DNA of 64,000 nt from Lonicera japonica (Eukaryota > Streptophyta > Magnoliopsida > Dipsacales > Caprifoliaceae). This document shows, piece by piece, positions 44,198-55,021 of the stretch. The stretch is from positions 20,851,901 to 20,915,900 of the forward strand of contig CM038469.1 in NCBI GenBank assembly GCA_021464415.1, written 5' to 3'. The translations under genes were made by a program, and so were the position numbers. Position 1 is the first letter of the stretch, and the number at the start of each line of letters is the position of its first letter. The notes beneath the pieces are model-generated. The model worked only from the letters and a program-made list of their open reading frames with translations. It did no database searches and was not told the DNA's origin.

Positions 44198-47100
44198 ATG
44201 GCATTTGCGAGGCTTTTGGCTATATTCGTATTTATGATGATGGGGGGGGGCCACCAGAGGGCGAGGAGGCGCTGGAGCACCTTCCGAGAGACGAGTATGA
44301 GGCGATTACTACTACGGCGAATAGGCGCCTTATCTGCGCACCTCATCACGACGACTGGGACAGCGTGGCATGGGAGGGGCCACTAGGGGCAGACAGGTCT
44401 TTGCAGCGAGCGATGTATCGTGACGTGCCATTGATCTCACCAGAAGAGGAGCGAGAGTGGCTGTTGATGGAGCCCGTGGCACACGAGATTCGTCACTAGA
44501 CTCGAGTATGCTTTGATTTTCAGCATTTTAATTTAATTAATTTTTTAGAAAAAATGCAATGACATGGTATGCATGAAATGCGATGGATTTAATAATTACT
44601 CGCCATAATAGATATACTTAACATATTGTATTTTTCAAAATAAATATTACGTGGTATTAGCTTAAAAATTGTTAAAGCATGAACCATATAATTTATTTAA
44701 AGTCTGTGATGTAACAGAGGATTGGTCGTTGCCGTGGTATCACACGTGCTGCTCTTGAGTTTCGAGATCAGCTACCCCCATTGGTGAGGGCTTATCTGAG
44801 TGCGACCCCGTTCGGACAATTTATAGAAGTGCTGCCGGGTGGGGAGTTTCAGTGTTCGGTGAGCTTACCGACGGTTTTGGGAGAGAGATGGTAGGACACG
44901 ACGCACACGTTTCATTGGAGTTGGGGAGAGATGACATTGACCCCGGAGGGCGTGTTTGTTTTGACGGGATTGCCGTTTAGGGGACAGGCTTTGGCACCCA
45001 ACTCGCGGGTGCAGATTACGCTAAATGGTATGGGAGCAGCGTTGGGATGGAAGCCTAGTCGGATAGTGGCGGATTGGATACCCCATACGGCGATGGTTCA
45101 TCATATTGAGGTGGAGAGTGAGAGGTTTGGGGATGGGCCGATGACATGCCAAGAGGTACGGCAGCTGTCTTGGTGTTTTCTGTTGTGGTGCTGCATGACT
45201 TCTTCTATGCACGTGGTGGAGACAACTTGCGGTTGTGGTGGTTGCCATACCTTAGGTTCTTCAACCAGCTATATACATTTGCATGGGGAGGATACTTGTT
45301 AGCGGTGTTGTATTAGTCGATGGATTTGGTGTGTCGGCACATGGAGCTCAATCACCGTGGGCTGGTCACACTTTGGGAGGTAATTAATTAAATTATATCC
45401 GCAATTTACTTGTATGAATAAAAATATGATTGTTAACAAAAATGTGATGTTTTATGACAGATGTGGTTCATAGCTGATACCCAGCAGGGTATAGGGTAGA
45501 TTTAGTTGCACGCCGCTCATGCTAATGAGTTCCCACTATTCTAGAGATTCTACAGTGGGAACGTTGTTGGAGTATACCGGTACTTGACACCGGATCTGAG
45601 CGCTGGTGATGTGTCTGGGCTTCAGTTTGAGCAGGTATGAGAAAATTATGTGTGATCAAATTAAATTAGGTTTTAATGACATTTATATAAAAAAAATTAC
45701 CGTATTGTATTATTACATAACAGGTACAGTGGAGCCCATGGCCCGCATTTGTTGCCCAGCAGTGGGGTTATACGGACGAATTGGCGGCGGCGTGCTCGAG
45801 ACCATTGTTTGCACATGAGTATGGAGTTGCGTTCTACTTGGGGGAGCGAGTGATTCGGCAGCATACCCCGGCATTAGGAGCAATGGTGCCGACATGGCCC
45901 CGGCTGCGATGAGGCAGCAGGGTTTGCTATCTATAGAGGAACGAGCGACGTTCATGGCTTGAGTTCCATGCGAGGGTTTTTTTGTTGATGGGGATTACGA
46001 GTTGTTCGCGCAGCAGTACCTGATGAGGGAGATTAAGGGAGTGCGTGGACGGGTGTTTTATACTAGGTATGCGGCGCTTGGAGGGGACCCTCTATTCATC
46101 CGGGGGCAGCTGTATATATCCCAGCGGGTGCCGCACCAGCCTGTGCCGGCCCTAAACAGGCGAGCTAAGGGTATTGCAGATTCGGATGACAAGGACCCGA
46201 ATGGAGAGAGAGAGAGAGGAAAAGCCGCAGCTTGTAGAGGGGGAGGATGAGGAGGCATCGGAGGAGGTGCCATTGGGGAATGGAAATGGTGGGGTTGCGC
46301 CTACGGAACCTGAAGTGGCTGAGGGAGGACCAACGGCAGCGGCTGTATCACCCGGTCGGGGGATAGGGGTGAGAGGAGGTAAAAGTCCGAGAGGGGGTAG
46401 GAGTCCGGTATCGAGGCCGGCCATTCCACCAACCATGTCCGGGAGGACACCTTAGATGTCTGCGGAGGTGGTAGTGCAGGTGATCGAGCAGTTACGGACG
46501 CCGGAGGGGAGAGGATCTTCAAGTCGCGGGTCTGTGTCAGGCTCATCCCCCATGTACAGTCCGGGGGACATGGATTGGGCTCAGCACGTTTCATTCTCTC
46601 CATTTCTACATACTCCCGTTGGGTCGCCTGGTGTTGGGTCTGTCGTCTTGAGGCCCTATTCATTATCTACGCCATCGTTGGGTGTTGCTCGTGGGATTGT
46701 TTTTAGAGAGATAAGAGAGATGGCGTCTCGATTGGGGGCGAAAACAGGCATAGGTCAGGCTCCGACGAGTAAGGGAGGTGACAAGGGGAAGGGGAAGGAG
46801 GTGGCCCCAGAGTCGGAGAGGATGGAGGAGTCTAAGGAGGATGTCCCCCCGGCGGGTGTAAGGGTTGGTGGAGTTGAGGCTGGTCCGTCACAGGCTGGCG
46901 GTACATCGACATCTTATTCGGTCCCTGAGTATTCGCGGGACATTCCGTACATGGATTTTGGCCGGCTGAAGCAGTATCGGATTCCTGACGTGCCTGTGGA
47001 CGACGAGTATATGGGAGCTTTGGCGCATGTCTCGGACGAGGAGGTATGATTGTTATTTTAAAAGTGTTTGAAATGTGATACACATGCAATGTTTATAAAT

Positions 47101-47470
47101 AATGATGAATTACATATCTTGTTATTAACAGATGGGTCTATTTCGGCTTCGAGAAGTGGCTGAGTTGTTGAGGAGTTATTTCAACGCCTACGGGTTGTTG
47201 ACATTTGCAGTGCCCTTCCTGCAGAGTACATGGGGAGGTACAGTAGACGTTTGGTGGGAGATACGACGAATACTTACCACCCATCTCGCTCGCGGTCTTG
47301 ATCAGCGGTGCCTTCTCAATCTGTTCAGCAATCAAGTCGCACCTCTAGGCTCGCTCCTCCTCCTCAGGGTCGCAGTCATACAGCTTCGAAGAGTCCAGCG
47401 GAGGGCGTTGGCGAGACGGAAGCGAAGCGCCCGCGTACGATGGATCCTCCTCCTTCCCCGCAGCGTTGAT
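44198..47470 (+). pseudogene. Tat-3 antisense plant-mobile-domain (PMD) gene, spliced
   Basis: Five exons with GT-AG introns: 44,198-44,505, 44,718-45,379, 45,461-45,634, 45,724-47,043 and 47,132 to about 47,470. ATG at 44,198 (MAFARLLAIFVF); a run of Gs near 44,241 shifts the frame into DGGGPPEGEEALEHLPRDEY. Exon 2 holds the PMD core: ERW, stop (TAG about 44,892, expected Trp), DTTHTFHWSWGEMTLTPEGV, FVLTGLPFRG, then after a frameshift FYARGGDNLRLWWLPYLRFF and RHMELNHRGLVTLWE. Exon 4 has EYGVAFYLGERVIRQHTPA, YLMREIKGVRGRVFYTRYAA and a Pro/Gly/Glu-rich tail. Exon 5 can end in an NLS-like EAKRPRTMDPPPSP. The gene runs antisense to the element, so its introns are not spliceable from genomic RNA. 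Several stops mark it as decayed. Confidence 0.86.
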
Positions 47471-47482
47471 GGTTTTTTATAA

Positions 47483-48029
47483 TGGTTTTCTGATGGTTTC
47501 TTAGTGTTGGTTTTAGGTTTTTAGAAAAAAAAAAAACTTCTTAATTTAGCGGTTAATTTAGATGTACTTTGTTTCTATGAACGAGTGATTATTTTAAGTA
47601 ATAAGTTATTGCGACTGTTTTTAATTATTAATGAATGAAGTATTTATGTTTTTGAAGAGAACATGTTTGTTTGTGATGCATTTTTGAAATATGAGAATGT
47701 TCAAAAAATTATGGTGAATGTGTTTGGAAAAAATGGTTACTTAACATATTTTGGCAAAATAATTACGAACCCGGTTTGAGAAAAAAAAATAGTTAACTAC
47801 ATGTGTTGGCAAAATTACTACAAATTTATGAAAGAAAATGGTTAAGTGAAATTGTTGGCAATATTATTACAAATTTGATTGTGAAAAATGGTTAAGTATG
47901 TATGTTGGCAAGTAATTATCAAGTCTATATGCATGCAATGAGGGATCGTTCTTCCTGAATAAAGTCTGGCAATATTCGTATCTTGATGTATTGTGAAGAA
48001 AGTTTGCAAAAAATGAAAAATTTTAACAA
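47483..48029. other. AT-rich spacer downstream of the PMD gene
   Basis: No gene. It contains a degenerate repeat of about 55-60 bp on the plus strand, built around GGTTA(A/C)-T-A(A/C)AT-(T/G)TTGGCAA-AT-ATTAC (about 47,735, 47,795, 47,840 and 47,890). It probably holds the PMD transcript 3' end; AATAA-type signals occur but none stands out. Confidence 0.55.
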
Positions 48030-48250
48030 AGGGGAAGAGCCAACCGCAGGTCCTACCCACAGGGGGTAGCCGTACGGTAGGGAACCAACCGCACGGTTGG
48101 CAGGCAGCCGTACGGTTGGTAACTAGCCTTGCGGTTGGCCTGTACCTTTCGCTATAAATAGAGCGCGAATTTGTCCTTTTTCCTCATTGTGTTCAATATC
48201 CATTCTATCTTTCTAGCCTAAAATACTTTATTCTTTCTTCTGTCATTATG
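48030..48250 (+). promoter_or_regulatory. Orphan second antisense promoter in Tat-3
   Basis: A GAGCCAACCGCAGG, GTAGCCGTACGGTAGGG, AACCGCACGGTTGGCAGG, AGCCGTACGGTTGG and CCTTGCGGTTGGCCT array, then TTTCGCTATAAATAG (TATA 48,153-48,160) and a pyrimidine-rich leader ending CATTATG (about 48,248). The TTTCGCTATAAATA word is identical in the solo B-type LTR at 9,883-9,896. No gene follows: 50 bp later come the PBS and LTR. In Tat-2 the equivalent place drives antisense gene 2. Confidence 0.75.
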
Positions 48251-48297
48251 TAGGAATTAAATATATGATCCATTATATTAGAGCTTAGTTCTCGACA

Positions 48298-48315
48298 ACC
48301 CAGCAGAGTAGCCAC
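48298..48315 (-). promoter_or_regulatory. Primer-binding site of Tat-3
   Basis: GTGGCTACTCTGCTGGGT on the minus strand, adjoining the LTR end. It is the same class as the Tat-2 site. Confidence 0.75.
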
Positions 48316-49715
48316 TGTGAGAATCCGAGTCCTCCGACCCGTACTTGACGCCCTGAGTGATGAGTACTCCCTTGGGGAGGAATTAGCTCAAACGATGAGT
48401 TTTGTTGGAGGAATTAAAATGAAAACCCATTGTTTTGTAGAGTTTTGGGTAGTTCGCCATCCCATGTCCGAAGTTGTTTGGACCAGAGAAATAGGATGGG
48501 TGACGAGCTGGTCGTGAGCTCCCAAACAAACCGTGAGGGTAATGTCCTGGGGCTGAGGCCTGGCTAGGACGCTCGAGCGGACAATACAAAAGATTTCTCG
48601 GGGTTTCTTTTTGTTTTAATTTGTTTTGTAGAGTCGAGTTTGTTTTAAGAAAACAAACAAAAGATGAAAAAGATAATTCGAAAGTATCTTTCATACGTTT
48701 GAAACCAGAGATTTATTAAAAACCTACTTTGCTAGGGTTCGGGAATTATATTACGAATTGGGAAGGTGTTAGGCACCCAATTCACCCTTTCGGTCTCTTA
48801 ATGGATCATGTATTTATTTTCCATTTTAGACATCTTACAAGTAGTTTAAATAGTTTTCAGAATAGTCCTTTCCGAATAAATTTAGTTTGGAATCATATTT
48901 TGAAATCAGACTCGAGCTTTGCGAGCGCATACGTATTCATTCATAGAATGAAATCAGAGTCTCGTAGTTCCATTCTTTTGGAAACTGTTTTTGTGTTTTA
49001 TTTTTGTTTTGAAAACGTGTCAAAAATGCATTTTAGATTTCTTGTAAAACTTAGAAAGGATTTATTTTGAAAGCAATGAACTTCTTTGCAAGTTATCTAA
49101 TTTTCTATATTAAAAACTTGTATTTAAATGCAGTATTGAAATTCAGGAGAGTTATAGAGAAATGTACCTGATGTGCTTGAAGAAGAATAAGGATTGCTTT
49201 ACTTGCTCCTTTCTCTTTCTAGAACTTTCTCTCTCTAGACTTTTTCTTTCTAGGATTTTCTCTCTCTGAAACTTTCTCTCTCTAAGAATTATCTCTCTAA
49301 AACTTTCTCTCTCTAAGAATTCTCTCTCTCTAAAAATTATTCCCTAATAATTTTGACAGAGTTTCTCCTTACCAAAAACACTATTGAGTGTTGATGCCTC
49401 CAAATGATACCCCAAGGGTCCTATTTATAGGAAAAAATCAGCCAAAAACGCTCCAAAAGAAGGCAGTCGCAAGGGGTAGCCGCAGGGGGTGCGGCTAGGG
49501 CGTGCGGTTGGTACGTACGGCTGGGGCGTGCGGTTGGGGCCCAACCATACGGTTGGCAGGGAGCCGTACGGTTGTATCAGACTCTCATCGGATCCGAACT
49601 TGGAGTCTTACCTAACAGTCTTCTATATGCATGATGACTCAGGACTAAAATGCAAGATGCTCGTTTTGTATAAAAAAATATATTCACACGAGAGTCATGG
49701 ATTGGGGTGTTCACA
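48316..49715 (-). mobile_element. Tat-3 5' LTR (B-type)
   Basis: Left end TGTGAGAATCCGAGTCC, right end GGATTGGGGTGTTCACA; 1,400 bp. It contains the U5 block (48,730-48,800), a CT-rich tract (49,210-49,330), a TATA-like CCTATTTATAGG (about 49,420-49,431) and the GC-rich GTGCGGTTGGGGC array (about 49,465-49,575). The sequence to its right (GATAC...) shows no polypurine tract, so I treat it as this element's outer end. Confidence 0.9.
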
Positions 49716-51949
49716 GATACGTTAGCCGAATTGAGGTTTGATAATCTACTAAGGGGATGAGATTTTATAAGGAGGAGTAGAGAGAAACTTCTAATTTGAC
49801 CTCATTGTGTTTGTTTTAAAAAAATGGACTTTTGGCTTGCATCCTACTTCATGAAAGGGAATCGGGTTACTTCCTCTCGATTCTCGGACCTCGTGCATGA
49901 GTTTTTGGACTTTGTCTTTTGCTTTGCATCCACAGCGTTTTTTTTTGTGTCATAAAGGTGCAATTCTGTTTATGGTTTCCTGACTTCATGAGATGAAATT
50001 TTTATCTGTGCCTGTATAATTTTCTAGTTTTTTGATGCCTTTAAATCTCCTTGATTGTTTTGAATGCTTTTGATGCTTTTGTTTTTCTTTCTTTTACATG
50101 GCCAGCAACATTCCTCACCTAAGACGTAACCCTGGGCCTTTTGGCCTAGCTGTCATTCTTAGTTTGGCTCTCGCTACCATCTTTACCGTTTCTATTTTTC
50201 GATATTCTTTTGGCACTGTGGGATTTCTCCTCTTTTCTACTCTTTCAATATTTTCTTGTTCCCACTTTGTTCATCTTCACTTTGTTAGGTATTCATTAGA
50301 ATCATCCTCCTTGCGATTTGAAAATGTTTACTTTGGATGCTCGCATTTGACATTGTCGTCATATGTTTGTGATTTCCATCTTAAGAACCTTTTAAAAATG
50401 TATCTCGAAGACTTCTTACAAAAGAAGAAGTTAGGGAAAAAGTCCTTTTGTAAGGGCTTTGTACCCTGTGATTTGCAAATTTTCTTACAAGAATCTTGTT
50501 AAACTTTCTTTATCTAGCTATCTCTTATATGCCTCAAAAGCGGCCTTTTGTTTGCCTGTAATAAGGACTTCATCTTGCTTGTAGGAAAGGCTTGAATATG
50601 CGTGTAGAAAGCTTTTAGGATTGCCTTTAGAAAGGGCTTTAAGTTTCCACCAAGTTTTTTACCTAGAGATTCTTTGAAGACTATTGGGCTTATTGCTGAC
50701 GGGATTTTACAATGATGATTGGGGGTGTGCAAAGGTATTTACTAGGATACGATAGTTCCCCTTATCATGATAATTGGGAGGTGTTGAGTGGATATGTGAT
50801 AACGGTATAATAGTTGTCGAGGTATCTAACAGGATGAATTGGTTCCCCTTATTCAGCCTGTCTAGTAGGTCATAGAGACTGGTGCTCATCCATTCTTTGA
50901 CCAACACACAGTACACTTTTGAAAGTGTTCATATGTATACTTGTGTAAATGCTTGTGCCATACTTTCCTAAATTTTGAGTATTCGCACGGTTTTTAAATC
51001 ATCGCATCTCTATTTGAAAGATTAATTTGTGAAAAGTGCGTGAATTTTGAATTACATGATTTCGAAAGTATGTTACATTAATCGAAATTATCTAAGTGGA
51101 AATGCATGCATGCAAAACCGGCTATTTTTCGAGGACATAGCAACACTTAGAAGGCAAATATTGATTTCTGGTGAATGGGTTAGTGGGAGGTGACACTTGT
51201 CACGGGATAGATGGATAATGGTTACGGATTGGACGAGTGGCACTCTTCCATCCTGTTGATCATGTGTTATGCCTCAGTCTTGAAAAACTATGCTTGTGAG
51301 GAGTTCTCATAGTTCGTGGGCCCTAGCAGAGTCCGTGTGCACAGTTACTTTGGCTACTACCCTCAGTTTCAGGAGGGTTACTACTGATATTCTGTGTTTT
51401 CTGGAATGGGTTTGGGTCTTCAGCGATTGGTTCAATTCATGTGAAAGGCATAGCCTTAGCGACTAATTGATTTTGTTGACTCGACTCTACCCTCAAATGC
51501 AGGACTTATGATTTGGAAAGTAAGACGACCATGGGATCGTGATGATGTGAGTGGAGCACCTTCAATACGAATGATGAATGGAGATGTCTGTCTTTGAATA
51601 GTTATTCAGGTCCCCTTACCGGCACCCTCAGTGTATATTATGTCTTTTAATACCTTGGGCTCCCTTAGTATATATACTCTCATCACCCTTAACATATATA
51701 CCCTCAGCATCCTCAATGTATCTATTACGATTTGGCCTTCCTCGATTTGGCTTTTCCAGTGTTTTTCAGGAACATTGTTCTTGCTTTAATTTAAGCAGAC
51801 GAAATCATGAATTAGGTTACTTGGAAAATGATTTGATTTCATTAATGAAAATGTGAATGGGTACATTGAGAAAAGAAAAAGAAACAAAATCTTATTCCAC
51901 TTTTAACCCTTAAAATTTTGCTCACTTTCTCTCGATTCCCCTATCTTTA
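49716..51949 (-). other. Non-coding Tat-type 3' region (assigned to Tat-4)
   Basis: No domain found. It shares the block 50,110-50,270 with Tat-3 43,600-43,755. It also contains TACCCTCAG words (51,359, 51,489 and a run of ATATATACCCTCAGCAT-like units at 51,610-51,725) seen in the Tat-3 3' region. An open plus-strand frame of 134 codons at 50,098-50,502 is hydrophobic and unconvincing. I infer that it is the 3' untranslated region of a minus-strand Tat element whose pol has been deleted. Confidence 0.45.
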
Positions 51950-52127
51950 GGACGATTTTGGTAAACTAAATCATTTATGCCTGCCTCTACTTAGGGCCTC
52001 TCTCATATGATATTTGGTGCATTAGAGGGCGTAATCTTCCAGGAATCGATCAAATCTTAGATAGCATGTTTCGAGGCAAAGCAATTATTATTGGTATGTC
52101 CAAAGCCTTGGCGATACGCATAATGTT
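51950..52127 (-). pseudogene. Tat-4 gag, C-terminal piece
   Basis: Minus-strand translation gives HYAYRQGFGHTNNNCFASKHAI, stop, DLIDSWKI-PSNAPNI and GINDLV. This aligns with the Tat-2 knuckle-like region (CAYHQAAGHDT, ALRHRIQDPIEAGTI). It is interrupted at 52,127/52,128 by a solo LTR and continues at 55,017. Confidence 0.72.
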
Positions 52128-55016
52128 TGTGACGTCCCGATTCCCGTTCCAAGATTTTTACCTTCGGGACCCGGTTAATCACGGATGCAGTGCGCGACAG
52201 TGGGTTTAAAATATAAAATCACCACTTTTAAAAAATCTTTTTCTTGGATAAAACTTGATTCGCTTGAAAACCTGTTTTATAAAATTTCGGCATGTGGAGT
52301 TTGTTTAAACAACAATCCGCCCTGCAAAATTTGAAACCATATTTATACTAATGAAAAATCCAATCACAAACAGTTGGATACACTTCATATATAAACAACC
52401 CTTATACAATTTTCTATCTAATACAAATCCACCAACGAGGTCCCAATCTAACTACAAATACTATCCATCATTTCCACTAATAATACATTTAATCAAATTG
52501 AAATTCAATTATACAAACGATATTCAAAACTAGTAAAACACAAGTCGTTTACGAACGACTATAAACGTTTAGGGTAATTAGAGGTTATAGAATTCATAAT
52601 CGTGCCATCTCTTGAGATGTACCTGCAAAACTGGTTTGAAAAATGGGAATGAGCCAAACACGGGCTCAGTGAGAACTATATAAGTTTTTGTTATAAGAAA
52701 ATACAATTAGTAAATCACACGCAAGTGAAATTTGTATAAAAATAGATTTTTATATCTAATAATGCAACAAGACTAGTACATACCCGGCACATCAAACGTG
52801 AATTCCTAACTCGTATGTCTACATAAATCGTTGGCTAGTTTATAAAATATGGCACAAATAAGTGTATCATTTAAGAGTATCTCATCCGAGAAAATCATCT
52901 CAACAATCCACGGCCATCCAAGCGTACTACCAGGTCTGTATTTCGTGGTCTTTCACCCACGCGGCAGCAGGGCCTCCCGTTAGTTTCTGTGCACAGTTTC
53001 GGGTCTTTCACCCAGGAGACTCTATCTCAACTTACAGTCTCAACCTTTAGAGACTAACCTGGGACCTACCATGGACTAGCGCAACAACATAGATATATAG
53101 TCAACTATGTATCAACTTAACATATGAACAATTGTGCCAATTTAGATAATCAACATATTTTGTATCAGAACTCACAAACTAGCCAACCAATATAGGAGTA
53201 AAGGAAAGTTGCGCTTATATACTTATACAATCTTTGTACACATATACCATATACATATGTGGAAAGTATTTTACATGATCCTATAATGATAGTAACGTTG
53301 TACTTAAATCAACCACACCAGGCCTTACAGGTTCACCACTTTATGGCTCAATCAAAAATTTCATCGTACATTTTCACCAATTTGAAAATTTTATAAGAAA
53401 TCATACAATTAGAACCAAGCCATGTGAGACCCATAATTCGTATTAAATAGCTTCAATATCAACTTTCCCATAGAGTCTCAATTCATGGCTTATTTAGAAA
53501 TCCAATAAAATATTACTCGTATACGCATGAACTAGTGGGTTTCTATAAAATCTCGTTGGTAACTAACAATTGCTAAGTACAACAATAATATCTCCTACAC
53601 ATGAAATTATGACTAAAACATCCTTCAAACACATTTATAAAACACCATCTACGTGTATCACCCTCTACTATTCGCTATCGTGTCTATCCGTGTGAGTTTA
53701 TATGAAAACTTTGAGAAATGGTGTAAATTCTTAAAATCCCTTGTAAAGTTATCAAATTTCTCCTTAACCAACTAGTAAATACCATGTATGAGAGGATATT
53801 CTAAAAATATTTTCATTATAGAAGTCATCTCAAAATTTTGTGTCTGTAGCCACATAATTGGGGATTTTGCTTAAAAATCCAAATTTGATGTGTATAATGT
53901 AGGGTAATTATTCCAATAGCTTATTGACAGCAGAAATAACAATGATCAAATACTAATTTAAATAAATCAACACTCAAATCCATGCACACACCACAACTCA
54001 AGGTTTTCATGAATAACACCCAATCATGTAGTAAAAGTCTATATACAACACTTAATAATTTGTAAAAATGGTTGAGTAATAGATTTCCCACCTATATAGG
54101 ATTAATCCCTCGATGAATCATGGCAGAATCAAGTCGGGCCGAGCAAACAGCGAGCTTCCCCTAATCCTCCTTCCAACGGTGCCCTAGCAATGGATGTTTT
54201 GGTGTGGGGAGAAGATGAATAGTGGTAGGAGGATTGATTTGTTATTAATTTGATGTTGATCTTGTGTAGTGATGGTTTAAAAATGAGTATCTTTCTCAAA
54301 GGCTCCCTCTCCTACCTCTCTTGGAAGATCTCAAGTGTTGGTTCAAAGAAAAATAAGATGGAAATAGGGAAGCACTTATAGATATATAAGTTGCGTTCTA
54401 ATTTCCGGGTACTGTTCACGCGTAAGGGACTTACAGCACTGAACTTTGATCATCCATAACTTCTCGTTTGAAAGTCCGACTGAGGTGATCTTTATGTCCA
54501 CGGAAAGGTTATTCAAAGATCTACAACTTCTTAGAAGGAACCTTTTCCAAATTCCCAATGGAATATTCCAAAAAATGCATCGAAGTCAATACATTAATGT
54601 TACCGAATGAACAACTATTAGCGATTGGCCTATTTCGAGTTCAATTTTGAGCAAGTAGGAGTCTAAATTTGCTTTTGGCCAAAACACAAAAGTTTTAGAT
54701 TGCCTAAAAATCAAGACCCTTACTTGGAAGGAAACTCAATCTGGCGAGGAGCGAAGAAGTTACACTTCCTCCAAGTTATCCAAAAATTATGAAGTCGGGT
54801 AAATTGAAAACTTGCAATCTACATCCTCCTTTCAACTTGAAACACTCGAAATGACTTATGGCTATTCTAACATGCTTAAATATATCAATGCAACTCATTG
54901 GAAGTCTTCGAGCCATCCAGATCCTTTCGGATCAAAATATGGCTATCCGAAGTCACTTTTGTTGTACACACGACTTGTATTGCGATTTTTGATAAATAGA
55001 GATACGGGGCGTTATA
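52128..55016 (-). mobile_element. Solo LTR, Tekay-like, inserted in Tat-4 gag
   Basis: Plus-strand left end TGTGACGTCCCGATTCC; right end GATACGGGGCGTTATA (GTTACA expected). 2,889 bp, flanked by ATGTT (52,123-52,127) and GTGTT (55,017-55,021), which agree at four of five positions. On the minus strand it contains the TATAGTTCTCACTGAGCCCGTG block (about 52,660-52,682) and a copy of the 53-bp motif (about 52,935-52,990), so it is related to the complete element at 8,844-18,826 but older. Confidence 0.85.
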
Positions 55017-55021
55017 GTGTT

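Larger units (their letters stand above)
41721..49715 (-). mobile_element. Tat-3: gag-pol-less Tat element carrying an antisense PMD gene
   Basis: Minus-strand element: 5' LTR 49,715-48,316, PBS 48,315-48,298, interior to 41,916, truncated 3' LTR 41,915-41,721. The two LTR starts differ at only about seven of 195 positions by eye, so they are a pair. The interior has no gag, protease, RT or integrase. It holds an orphan promoter (48,030-48,250), a spliced PMD gene in antisense (44,198-47,470), a non-coding segment and a 115-bp tandem array (42,399-43,140). I read it as a deletion derivative dependent on a helper element. Confidence 0.82.

Noticed and set aside
44195..44386. Alternative 63-codon frame starting MMAFARLLAIF as a separate protein
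   Set aside because: It is the true start of the PMD exon 1, which shifts frame at the G run near 44,241; the downstream part in this frame (HQRARRRWSTF) is spurious.
50098..50502. 134-codon hydrophobic plus-strand frame (MASNIPHLRRN...)
   Set aside because: Part of it parallels a frame at 43,600-43,755, but the similarity is at DNA level in a non-coding block. No domain, and poor conservation of the rest.
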